Shown one piece after another: positions 31,404 through 37,698 of a stretch of 37,698 bases of DNA (positions are counted from its first letter, which is position 1; each line of letters starts with the position of its first letter). The notes under the pieces are model-generated. The model did no database searches. It was not told the DNA's origin and worked only from the letters and a program-made list of their open reading frames with translations. The stretch is from positions 1-37,698 of the forward strand of contig DVNC01000039.1 of NCBI GenBank assembly GCA_018714685.1, in the 5' to 3' direction. The stretch comes from Scatocola faecipullorum (GTDB lineage: Bacteria > Pseudomonadota > Alphaproteobacteria > RF32 > CAG-239). The translations under genes were made by a program, and so were the position numbers.

Positions 31404-31664
31404 ATGTCTTTTGATTCTAAAAACTTCAGCGTTATGGCTTATGCCAACGGTTTCACCCTTTGGAACTACACCACGGCAGACACGCTTGAGAGCGTTACGG
31501 CGTCCGGTTATTTTAACGAAATTGCGCCTTTTGCCAGAATTGGCGATATGATTCTGACTGTTGCCGGGGCGCAAAGTTCGGTCAGTCCGGCGATTATGGC
31601 GGTAACAGCCATCGCTGACGGCGTTGTAACCGCTTCCGACTTTACGACGGCGGCCAAAGCCTAA
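31404..31664 (+). CDS. Capsid-adjacent small protein (candidate decoration/cement protein)
   Basis: 86 residues from the ATG at 31404 (ribosome site AGGAAAGGAAAT). Predicted beta-rich: GFTLWNYTTADTLESVTASGYFN is followed by RIGDMILTVAG and a Ser/Ala/Thr-rich C-terminus. The TLWxYxTADT...GYFN...GDMI pattern is common in proteins next to coat genes of podovirus-like prophages. In BPP-1 the gene after the coat encodes a cement protein, so the same role is likely by position. No signal or membrane segment. A strong terminator follows 27 bases later. Confidence 0.75.
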   Translation: MSFDSKNFSVMAYANGFTLWNYTTADTLESVTASGYFNEIAPFARIGDMILTVAGAQSSVSPAIMAVTAIADGVVTASDFTTAAKA

Positions 31665-31691
31665 ACCGCAGACACATTAATAGCACAAGGC

Positions 31692-31723
31692 GGGAGAGGT
31701 TCGTCTGAGCCTCTCCCTTTTTT
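31692..31723 (+). terminator. Strong intrinsic terminator after the capsid pair
   Basis: GGGAGAGGTTC (31692-31702) pairs with GAGCCTCTCCC (31707-31717) through one G-U pair, leaving a GTCT loop, and is followed by six T (31718-31723). The ATGGAG ribosome site of the next gene begins immediately after the T-run. Confidence 0.9.
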
Positions 31724-31735
31724 ATGGAGACAATG

Positions 31736-32305
31736 ATGACTTATACCAATATCGGCATTTGTTCAAATGCTTTGCTCAAAATCGGCGCCGAGGGAATTAC
31801 CTCCTTTGAGGACGGCACTGCCGAAGCCGAGATTGCTTACAGCCTTTATCCGCTGCTGCGCGACGGGCTGCTCTCGGCTTATCCGTGGAGCTTTGCCAAA
31901 GCGCAGAAAACTTTGCCGCGGCTGGCCAATGTTCCGGTCGCCGATTATCAGTATGCCTATCTGCTTCCGAATGACTTTCTGCGGGTGATTTCCGCCGGTT
32001 CGGGAAGCCGGGGGCGGGGAATTGAATATCGTATTTTGGAAAACCGTCTGCATACCGATGCGCCCGACGTAACCATCAGCTATATTTTCCGCCCGCACGA
32101 AAGTGCTTTTCCGGCCTTTTTCTGCGAAGCGTTAATTGCCAGGCTGGCGGCTGAATTCTGTCTGCCGCTGACGGAAAGCACCAGTCGTGCCGAACTGCTC
32201 GGAAAACTGGCGGAAGATGCAATTGCCAAAGCCCGCCTGACCGATGCCCAGCAGGGCAGTCCGCGGACGTTTGAAGATTTTTCGTTAATGGAGGCACGCT
32301 TATGA
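31736..32305 (+). CDS. Tail tubular protein A (T7 gp11-like adaptor)
   Basis: 189 residues. This family forms the gatekeeper ring joining portal and nozzle in podoviruses. It starts with the typical helix IGICSNALLKIGAEGITSFEDGT, followed by YPLLRDGLLSAYPWSFAKAQKTL and YQYAYLLPNDFLRV with the Pro-x-Asp turn (blocks quoted separately). The start at 31736 was chosen because it is spaced properly from GGAG at 31726; in-frame ATGs at 31724 and 31733 are alternatives. It overlaps tail tubular B by four bases (ATGA). Confidence 0.92.
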   Translation: MTYTNIGICSNALLKIGAEGITSFEDGTAEAEIAYSLYPLLRDGLLSAYPWSFAKAQKTLPRLANVPVADYQYAYLLPNDFLRVISAGSGSRGRGIEYRILENRLHTDAPDVTISYIFRPHESAFPAFFCEALIARLAAEFCLPLTESTSRAELLGKLAEDAIAKARLTDAQQGSPRTFEDFSLMEARL

Positions 32306-34203
32306 ACAATCTCGGTTCAGTCAAAACCAATTTTACCGCCGGGCAGGTCTCGCCTAATCTGTTGGGCCGCGGCGATTTAAAGATTTATGAAAACGGGGCC
32401 CGCCGGCTGGAGAACGTTATTATCCACCCTACCGGAGGCGTATCGCGCCGCCGGGGATTAAAATATATCTGCCGTGCCGAACAGGCGACCCGCCTGCTTC
32501 CCTTCGAGTTTAATACCGAGCAGATTTATCTGCTGTGCCTGAGTGATTATAAGATGAAAGTTTTCAAAGACGACCGGTGTATTGCCGAGTTGGAAACGCC
32601 CTGGAGCGGAAATCAGCTGTTTCAGCTGAACTATACTCAGAGTGCCGACACGCTGCTTCTGGCGCATCCCGATGTTCCGCCCAAACAGGTTACCCGCAAC
32701 AACAATGAAGTCTGGCTGATCAGCGATTGGGAATATTATACCAAAGATGATATGATTTATATGCCTTATTATAATTTTTATCAGAAAAAGCCCCAGCTCT
32801 GGGCCAGCGGAACTTCCGGAGAGATAACCATGGCGACGGATGCCGACGTTTTTCTGTCCGCCCATGTCGGCAGCTATTTGAAATATCAGAGCGGACTGGT
32901 TAAAATAACCGAGGTCAGAGGTCCGCGGGATATTGCCGGAACCGTCATCAAAAAACTCAGTGCTACCGGCAAAACCAACGATTGGGCCGAGGCCGCCTTT
33001 TCTGATGCCCGCGGCTGGCCCGTATCGGTAACCTTTCATCAGAACCGGATGGTTATCGGCGGCTCGCGGGATCTGCCCAATCGTCTTTGGCTGTCAAAAT
33101 CGTCGGATTTGTTTAACTTTGACTTAGGCAAAGCCGTTGACGACGACGCGATAGAATTCGGCATTCTTTCGGACCAGGTGAACGCGATTAAAGCGGTGGT
33201 GTCCACCCGGCATTTGCTCGTTTTTACCACCGGGGCGGAATGGATGGTTTCCGGCGAGCCGCTGACGCCGGAAAAAATTCAGCTCAAACGTCAGACCAAC
33301 GTCGGCATTTATGCCGAAAAAATTCTCGCGCCGCAGCAGATTGACGGGGCAACCGTCTTTGTTTCCCGCAGCGGCCGCCAGCTTCGGGAATTTCTTTATA
33401 CCGATGTTGAGCAGGCCTACCAGGCAAAAGATTTGACGATTCTTTCCAACGACATTATCAGCCGTCCCCGCGATATTTCGTTTGATCCTGACAGCAGTGT
33501 TGTCTATCTGGTGCTTGAAGACGGAACGCTTTCCTGTCTCACCACTTACCGGACTGAAGCCGTTACCGCCTGGTGCAAACTGAATACTGCCGGCAAATTT
33601 ATATCTGCGGCTGTTATCGGTGACAATATTTATTTTTGCGTTGAACGCAAAAACGGCTGGTTCATTGAAAAGTTTGTTGATGATTATTATTCCGACTGCT
33701 CGCTGCGTCTGACCTCGGAAACACCGCAGCGCGACTGGAGCGGACTTGAGCATCTAGAAGGGGAAGAAGTTGTGGTTTTGGCAAATGGCTTCAGTCTCGG
33801 CAAATTTAAGGTCGAAGAGGGCGAAATTCATCTTCTTGACGAAGCCGATGAAATTATCGCCGGATTGCCTTATGAACACCTGATTGAACCGTTGCCCTAT
33901 ATGGTTGAGGCCGAACGTCCTTATTCCCCAAAAGCGCTCAGGGTTATCGGCGCTCGTTTTCGTATTCTCGACAGCAAGTCATTTTGCATTGATATCGGCA
34001 GCGGCTATTTTCACTATCCGTTGAAACGCATACACCGGGATAAAATTTTTGATTCGCCGCCGCTGACATATTCCGGAGATGTCCAAATGCGGGCGCTGGG
34101 ATGGATTCGGGAAATGAATAAACCGATGTGGAGCATCAAAAGCGATGAACCTCTGGCTTTTACGCTGCTGTCGGCGGTTGCCGAAATTAAACTGAAAGAA
34201 TAA
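32302..34203 (+). CDS. Tail tubular protein B (T7 gp12-like nozzle)
   Basis: 633 residues. This protein forms the nozzle of the short tail. The N-terminus has the family start NFTAGQVSPNLLGRGDLKIY with GARRLENVIIHPTGGVSRRRG and the FEFNTEQIYLL segment. The centre has FHQNRMVIGGSRDLPNRLWLSKS (quoted in parts) and VSRSGRQLREFLYTDVEQAY. These strands resemble the propeller domain of gp12-like nozzles. It is the last large gene of the operon. At 633 residues it is a little shorter than T7 gp12, but no domain is obviously missing. Confidence 0.92.
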   Translation: MNNLGSVKTNFTAGQVSPNLLGRGDLKIYENGARRLENVIIHPTGGVSRRRGLKYICRAEQATRLLPFEFNTEQIYLLCLSDYKMKVFKDDRCIAELETPWSGNQLFQLNYTQSADTLLLAHPDVPPKQVTRNNNEVWLISDWEYYTKDDMIYMPYYNFYQKKPQLWASGTSGEITMATDADVFLSAHVGSYLKYQSGLVKITEVRGPRDIAGTVIKKLSATGKTNDWAEAAFSDARGWPVSVTFHQNRMVIGGSRDLPNRLWLSKSSDLFNFDLGKAVDDDAIEFGILSDQVNAIKAVVSTRHLLVFTTGAEWMVSGEPLTPEKIQLKRQTNVGIYAEKILAPQQIDGATVFVSRSGRQLREFLYTDVEQAYQAKDLTILSNDIISRPRDISFDPDSSVVYLVLEDGTLSCLTTYRTEAVTAWCKLNTAGKFISAAVIGDNIYFCVERKNGWFIEKFVDDYYSDCSLRLTSETPQRDWSGLEHLEGEEVVVLANGFSLGKFKVEEGEIHLLDEADEIIAGLPYEHLIEPLPYMVEAERPYSPKALRVIGARFRILDSKSFCIDIGSGYFHYPLKRIHRDKIFDSPPLTYSGDVQMRALGWIREMNKPMWSIKSDEPLAFTLLSAVAEIKLKE

Positions 34204-34223
34204 CTTTTTGAAAGGAGAAACCA

Positions 34224-34619
34224 ATGGGAGGATTAAATGCCGAAACCGCGGGAAACCTGCTTTCCGGCGGTCAGGACATCTATAATATGGTGGAAGATAA
34301 TAAAAACCTGCGTGATAATTATAAGCAGGATCATCAGCGCCTGCTGCATGAACAACAGCTCAACCGCGAAAAGAAAACCAATATTCTTGAACAAAATCTG
34401 GCGGCCCGCCGGGCACGTGTTGCGGCAATGGGAATAAGCGGTGACGGCTCGGCCGCGGCGGAGCAGTACCGCGAGGCTTACAACGCCCATAAGGATATGG
34501 CCGAAGATGATTATAATTATTACAATGACGCCGTCAAAAATCGCCGGGACATCCGTTATAAAATCCGTAAAAACGCCGTCAACGGAACCATTGACGGCAC
34601 AGAAAGCCTGCTGAAATAG
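34224..34619 (+). CDS. Small coiled-coil protein ending the phage operon
   Basis: 131 residues, a helical protein rich in Asn, Arg and Lys with the core QQLNREKKTNILEQNLAARRARVAAMGISGDGSAAA in segments and a C-terminal block of repeated Asp/Asn/Tyr. The LEQNLAARRARVAAMGISGDGSA pattern is seen in small proteins after the nozzle gene in related prophages, at the place where ejection or fibre genes would usually begin; I do not know its function. The ribosome site is GAAAGGAGAAACC. It ends seven bases before the strong terminator at 34626. Confidence 0.8.
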   Translation: MGGLNAETAGNLLSGGQDIYNMVEDNKNLRDNYKQDHQRLLHEQQLNREKKTNILEQNLAARRARVAAMGISGDGSAAAEQYREAYNAHKDMAEDDYNYYNDAVKNRRDIRYKIRKNAVNGTIDGTESLLK

Positions 34620-34625
34620 GGATTA

Positions 34626-34653
34626 AAAATCCGCCGGTTATCCGGCGGATTTT
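34626..34653 (+). terminator. Strong intrinsic terminator closing the phage operon
   Basis: AAAATCCGCCGG (34626-34637) pairs exactly with CCGGCGGATTTT (34642-34653) around a TTAT loop. The last T-run is TTTT followed by ATTTAA. The 12-bp perfect stem makes this the most stable hairpin in the window and a reasonable right boundary of the element. Confidence 0.92.
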
Positions 34654-34765
34654 ATTTAATGCAGGAAGAAAACAAATCCTTCTGCCGATGTTTCCCGTTA
34701 AGGGTATTTTAAGAGTTTCGGATTATGGTCAAAACGGTTAAAAGCTCTTTAACAAAGGATAAACG

Positions 34766-35479
34766 ATGAAAGGTTTAATTACAGAGGAGATTGCTCACAT
34801 TCGGGGCATCCCCCGGAAATTAATAATCTTTTTGCACGGATATATTGATAATTGTGAATGCCTGAATCACCGCCTTGATTCTTTTGTTGAAAGTTTTGAC
34901 AATACCGCCGTTCATTTGCCGGAAGCGCCGTTGCTTTGTGAAATTCACGAGGGAAAACGCCAGTGGTTTTCAATGCACCGGTTTGACCCGGACGACGAAA
35001 GAAAAACGGTTCCTTCTCTTGATGAATGTCTCGCCTTTTATGAACGGATGACGCCGGGTTTTGAAGAAAGCAGCGGCTATCTGAACCGCTATATTGACAA
35101 TTGCCTGGATTTATACGGGCTTGCACCGGAAGATTTATATCTCTGCGGCTTTTCACAGGGAGCCATGCTGGCTATTTATACGGCTTTGCGTCGGGAAGAA
35201 AATATCGGCGGCTGCGTCAGTTTCAGCGGCTTGCTGACAACCTCGCACTTTTTTGAAAAAAGAAAACACGGTACCCCGCCGATGCTGCTCATACATGGCA
35301 CTGCGGACAATCTGGTGCGTTTCGGCGTGCGGGATGACACAGCAGAAAAACTGCGCCGCTACGGCTGCCCGGTTGAAACCTATACGGTCCCTGACGGCCA
35401 GCACCGCATTACCGAAGACGGCTTAATCAAGGCCCGCGAGTTTATCAACCGCCGCTTTACAGAAAAGGCTGCGAGCTGA
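34766..35479 (+). CDS. Carboxylesterase/phospholipase-type alpha/beta hydrolase
   Basis: 237 residues. Member of the small serine esterase family (YpfH/EstB-like, Abhydrolase_2), usually active on short acyl esters. LIIFLHGYIDN (residues 19-29) is the oxyanion region, CGFSQGAML holds the nucleophile Ser near 132, HGTADNLVRF supplies Asp near 181 and DGQHRITEDG the His near 213. There is no signal peptide, so it is cytoplasmic. The ribosome site is AAGGATAAACG. Convergent with the next gene, with which it overlaps by 23 bases. It lies just outside the phage operon terminator and appears to be a host gene. Confidence 0.93.
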   Translation: MKGLITEEIAHIRGIPRKLIIFLHGYIDNCECLNHRLDSFVESFDNTAVHLPEAPLLCEIHEGKRQWFSMHRFDPDDERKTVPSLDECLAFYERMTPGFEESSGYLNRYIDNCLDLYGLAPEDLYLCGFSQGAMLAIYTALRREENIGGCVSFSGLLTTSHFFEKRKHGTPPMLLIHGTADNLVRFGVRDDTAEKLRRYGCPVETYTVPDGQHRITEDGLIKAREFINRRFTEKAAS

Positions 35480-36485
35480 TAAGCCCCCTGTTCCTGAGCA
35501 GATTATTTTCACGGCGTTCCATCATCAGCGGAGAGTCTTTACCGATATTGCGTTCATAAATTTCGCCGTAGTTGCCCAAATCTTCAATAGCTTTTCGCAG
35601 CCAATTGGGATTAAGTCCGAATTTGTTCCATAAATGCGGATTGTCGCCAAGCAGATTTTGAACGGAAATGTCTTTGCTGCCGATATAAACGTTAACGTTC
35701 TTGGAGTTAATATTATGTTCTTCCGCCAATTTCAGGGCATTGAATATCCATTTGACGATGATGCGCAGAGTGTTGTTGTCTTTGGCCACAATGGCATAAA
35801 CCGGTTTAAGGGCGATTGATTCGGGCAGCAGCTCAACGTCTTTGCTGCCGTCAAACCGGGCCGTCAGAATATTTTTCAGATAAATGGCATTTCCGGTCAG
35901 CAGCGGACAGCGGTTCAGCAGAAAAGCCTCGGTGGCACGCTGCTGCAGTTTAAACGGAAGCGGAACCAAATCAAGCTTATAGGCACGGCTGTAATTCACC
36001 AGATTATGGTAGTCGTCGGTATCGCTGACAACGCAGACTTTTGCACCTTTATAAGCTTCCATTGAGGTAGCCCCTTCGATTTTGCGGGCCAAAAACATCT
36101 GCTGGTCATAATACAAAATATCAACCGGCATACTTTTGTAGGTGATTTCCCTTTCTGCCGAAAATGGTGCCGAACTCAGCATAACGTCGATTTTGTTGGT
36201 TGAAAGCGCTCGGGTAATATCTTCCTGACTCACATTTACCATGGTAAAGCGGTCGCTGCGGTTGAAAACGGCCAGCGAAATAGCTTTGCAGATATCGGCG
36301 TCAAAGCCGTGCCAGAAGCCGTCTTCATCTTTATAGGCATAAAACTTGGAGCGCAAATCGGTTCCGCAGCGAACGGTGCCGCGGGTTTGAATATAACGCA
36401 GGCCGGCGTCGGCGGCGGCAAAGGCGTCTGATACGTTTCCCAGACCGAGACATAAAAAACACAGAATTAAACGCGAAAGTTTCAT
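35457..36485 (-). CDS. Amino-acid ABC transporter substrate-binding protein (family 3)
   Basis: 342 residues from the ATG at 36485 (an in-frame TTG at 36497 was rejected). Signal peptide LSRLILCFLCLGLGNVSDAFA with cleavage likely after AFA. The mature part fits SBP_bac_3: RGTVRCGTD with the following DGFWHGFDADICKAIS segment and LSTNKIDVMLSSAPFSAEREITY. It resembles the general L-amino-acid type AapJ/BztA (about 340 residues). The cognate permeases and ATPase are not in the window, so it may be an orphan. It shares a 61-base divergent region with mlaC containing a 14-bp perfect palindrome. Confidence 0.88.
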   Translation of the reverse strand: MKLSRLILCFLCLGLGNVSDAFAAADAGLRYIQTRGTVRCGTDLRSKFYAYKDEDGFWHGFDADICKAISLAVFNRSDRFTMVNVSQEDITRALSTNKIDVMLSSAPFSAEREITYKSMPVDILYYDQQMFLARKIEGATSMEAYKGAKVCVVSDTDDYHNLVNYSRAYKLDLVPLPFKLQQRATEAFLLNRCPLLTGNAIYLKNILTARFDGSKDVELLPESIALKPVYAIVAKDNNTLRIIVKWIFNALKLAEEHNINSKNVNVYIGSKDISVQNLLGDNPHLWNKFGLNPNWLRKAIEDLGNYGEIYERNIGKDSPLMMERRENNLLRNRGLISSQPFL

Positions 36486-36513
36486 TTTATTAACCAATGT
36501 CAGAGTATAATAT

Positions 36514-36527
36514 TCTTAAATTTAAGA
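36514..36527. promoter_or_regulatory. 14-bp perfect palindrome in the divergent mlaC/binding-protein region
   Basis: TCTTAAATTTAAGA at 36514-36527 equals its own reverse complement. It lies directly downstream of a -10-like TATAAT (36506-36511) on the plus strand and between two divergent genes, so it could be a dimeric regulator site. AT-rich composition makes chance occurrence possible. Confidence 0.4.
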
Positions 36528-36546
36528 TTAATATAAGGCAATTTTT

Positions 36547-37215
36547 ATGAAAAGTAACTCTTTTTTGCGACTTATCATATTTAGTTTATGTCTGTTTTCG
36601 GCACTGCCGGCACGGGCGGAAGCAATTACGGAAACCGAAGCCAAAGTCTGGACGCAGGATAAAGGACAGCGTCTGTTGAATGCTTTTGCGGAAACGGATT
36701 TAAAAAAACGCTATGCCGAATTGGATACTATGTTTCTGAATTTTGTAGATTTGGATTATATTTCCAAGTTTGTTCTTGGCAAATATTGGCGTCGCCTGAA
36801 CGAAAAGGAAAAGACGGATTATCAGCAGCTTTTTAAACGCTATGCTCTCAGCGTGTATAAAAGTTTTCCGCTGGAATTCGACACTTCTCAAATAGAATAT
36901 ACCATCACCGGCGTTCGTCCCGGCAAAAATTATGCCGATGTAACCGCAAACATCTTCTTTCAGCTCGGCAACAAACCGGAAGACAAACAGAATATTCTGG
37001 TCGAGTTCCGCCTTAATAAAACAGGCGGAAAATTGCGCATTATCGATTTAAAAATCGGTGAAAGCAGTTTGATTCTGTCTTATCGGGGCCGCTTTTATGA
37101 AATGATTGCCCAAGATGATGAAGATCTTGGCTGGTTTATGGAAGATTTGCAGATGATAACCGAGTCAACCGAAAAACAAAATCAGCTCAAAGTTGACGAA
37201 CAGCAGCAGATGTAA
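36547..37215 (+). CDS. mlaC: MlaC-like phospholipid-binding periplasmic protein
   Basis: 222 residues. MlaC carries phospholipid between the outer and inner membrane for the MlaFEDB transporter. Signal peptide FLRLIIFSLCLFSALPARAEA. The mature domain (Tt2D/MlaC family) begins with AKVWTQDKGQRLLNAFAETD and has FVLGKYWRRLNEKEKTDYQQLFKRYALSVY in blocks with the conserved W-x-x-L segment and YADVTANI. The rest of the mla operon is not next to it. The ribosome site is AAGGCAATTTTT. An intrinsic terminator begins with the stop codon and would end both this gene and the convergent one. Confidence 0.93.
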   Translation: MKSNSFLRLIIFSLCLFSALPARAEAITETEAKVWTQDKGQRLLNAFAETDLKKRYAELDTMFLNFVDLDYISKFVLGKYWRRLNEKEKTDYQQLFKRYALSVYKSFPLEFDTSQIEYTITGVRPGKNYADVTANIFFQLGNKPEDKQNILVEFRLNKTGGKLRIIDLKIGESSLILSYRGRFYEMIAQDDEDLGWFMEDLQMITESTEKQNQLKVDEQQQM

Positions 37216-37247
37216 AAGAAATCCCCTCGCAATGAGGGGATTTCTTT
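37215..37247. terminator. Bidirectional intrinsic terminator
   Basis: AAAGAAATCCCCTC (37215-37228) pairs exactly with GAGGGGATTTCTTT (37234-37247) with a GCAAT loop. A-rich and T-rich ends on both sides make it usable from either strand, serving mlaC and the convergent secreted-protein gene. Confidence 0.92.
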
Positions 37248-37698
37248 AGTTTCCGTAATATGGAATGAAGACGGCACTGACATCATTGGCATCTATATAT
37301 AGCGTATCGCCCTTAGAAACATTGGCATAGAAGAAAGTTCTCTGTTTGGCTATACCGGTCAACGAACCGATTTTTCTGCCGTTAATGGTGATAAAAGAGC
37401 CGTAATTACCGATATCTTGGCCTTGTCCGATAATAATGCCGTTTTGATAAGCCGTCCAGTTGGTCTTTCCTGAAATGCCGCCGGCCGCCGACCAGTTTAA
37501 TTTGAATTGATAGAAAACATCACCCGTTGTAACGCAATTATATTTAGTTTTGTCAAACGGGCATTTTAAAGCAGTTCCCAAACAACCGTCTGTTGACGTC
37601 CTCGTATATCCCAAATCGGCACATGAGGGCTGAGCGCCGCAGGTCTGTGCATAAGCGTTGCCGACAATCGCCGAGGTTAAAATGCTCCCCGCCAGTAA
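37246..37698 (-). CDS. Secreted cysteine-rich protein, 5' end cut by window edge
   Basis: At least 151 residues; the frame stays open to the right edge, so the start is outside the window. The visible N-terminal part reads as the end of a signal peptide, LLAGSILTSAIVGNAYA, with cleavage likely before QTCG. It is followed by a Cys-rich head (CGAQPSCADLGYTRT, CLGT, KCPFD, NCVTT). The rest is beta-rich with many Gly, Asn, Ser and Thr. Repeats of the form CxxLGYT...KCPFD are seen in surface proteins of uncultured gut Alphaproteobacteria, as far as I recall. Function unknown. A TTG/leucine at 37614 is not a start. Confidence 0.75.
   Translation of the reverse strand, partial: LLAGSILTSAIVGNAYAQTCGAQPSCADLGYTRTSTDGCLGTALKCPFDKTKYNCVTTGDVFYQFKLNWSAAGGISGKTNWTAYQNGIIIGQGQDIGNYGSFITINGRKIGSLTGIAKQRTFFYANVSKGDTLYIDANDVSAVFIPYYGN

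Larger units (their letters stand above)
21673..34653. mobile_element. Compact podovirus-like element (prophage remnant or GTA-like candidate)
   Basis: A roughly 13-kb block contains a leftward repressor operon and a rightward packaging/structural operon with podovirus features. The recognisable parts are large terminase, portal of the T7 gp8/BPP-1 head-connector type, Bbp19-like protein, scaffold, coat, tail tubular A and B, holin and SleB hydrolase. All reading frames look open. I find no integrase or recombinase, no DNA polymerase, primase or helicase, no ejection proteins, no tail fibre or spike, and no flanking direct repeats or tRNA. The left limit is uncertain: the acyltransferases could be host genes, in which case it begins near 22988. 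The right limit is the terminator at 34626-34653. Confidence 0.8.

Noticed and set aside
21600..34800. Attachment-site direct repeats flanking the phage block
   Set aside because: I compared the left and right junction sequences by eye and saw no shared repeat of useful length and no tRNA gene; a proper search could still find one.
1..37698. CRISPR arrays or insertion sequences
   Set aside because: No regularly spaced repeats, transposase motifs or terminal inverted repeats were seen.

Overview
This window looks like a chromosomal segment of an alphaproteobacterium with moderate GC. The support is a ChpT-type phosphotransferase next to a single-domain receiver, the hopanoid/squalene genes hpnCDE, RNase E with a large acidic insertion in its S1 domain, an amiC-mrcA-prfB order, a DUF3971/AsmA-like giant protein and a MlaC homologue. 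A cysteine-rich secreted protein at the right edge resembles proteins I associate with uncultured gut Alphaproteobacteria; that last placement is tentative.

Layout. (1) 0.1-4.2 kb, minus strand: trmFO-hpnC-hpnD-hpnE, a tightly overlapped operon joining a tRNA methyltransferase to squalene synthesis. (2) 4.3-7.5 kb, plus: an exported proline-rich protein of unknown function, then ChpT-like, CheY-like and CheR-like genes. (3) 7.5-12.1 kb, minus: a BepA-like M48 metallopeptidase and RNase E, the latter behind a gene-free leader of about 400-590 bases with hairpins. (4) 12.1-21.7 kb, plus: amiC, mrcA (PBP1A), prfB with a canonical +1 programmed frameshift, an alpha/beta hydrolase, an AsmA-like protein and a HAD-like protein. 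(5) 21.7-34.65 kb: a compact podovirus-like element. (6) 34.7-37.7 kb: a carboxylesterase-like hydrolase, an amino-acid ABC binding protein, mlaC and an edge-truncated secreted protein.

The podovirus-like element is the most interesting part. A leftward operon encodes an XRE/S24-type repressor whose autocleavage serine is replaced by Asp, an 80-residue unknown protein and two tandem hexapeptide acyltransferases. A rightward arm has two short genes (a basic 110-residue protein and a possible permuted papain-like protein). After these come a strong promoter with two intrinsic terminators directly downstream, and then a continuous late operon: small protein, large terminase, helical protein, SleB-type cell-wall hydrolase, holin, small protein, portal, Bbp19-like protein, scaffold, capsid, small capsid-adjacent protein, tail tubular A, tail tubular B and a final small protein, closed by a strong terminator. 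I see no integrase, replication genes, ejection proteins, tail fibre or attachment repeats.

The control region between the arms has two divergent sigma70-like promoters, each overlapped by a palindrome with CCT...AGG ends. The late region contains further intrinsic terminators between genes, which suggests antitermination. The best reading is a reduced, possibly domesticated, podovirus-derived particle module with a lysogeny-type switch: a gene-transfer-agent-like candidate or a decayed prophage. The sequence alone does not decide between these.
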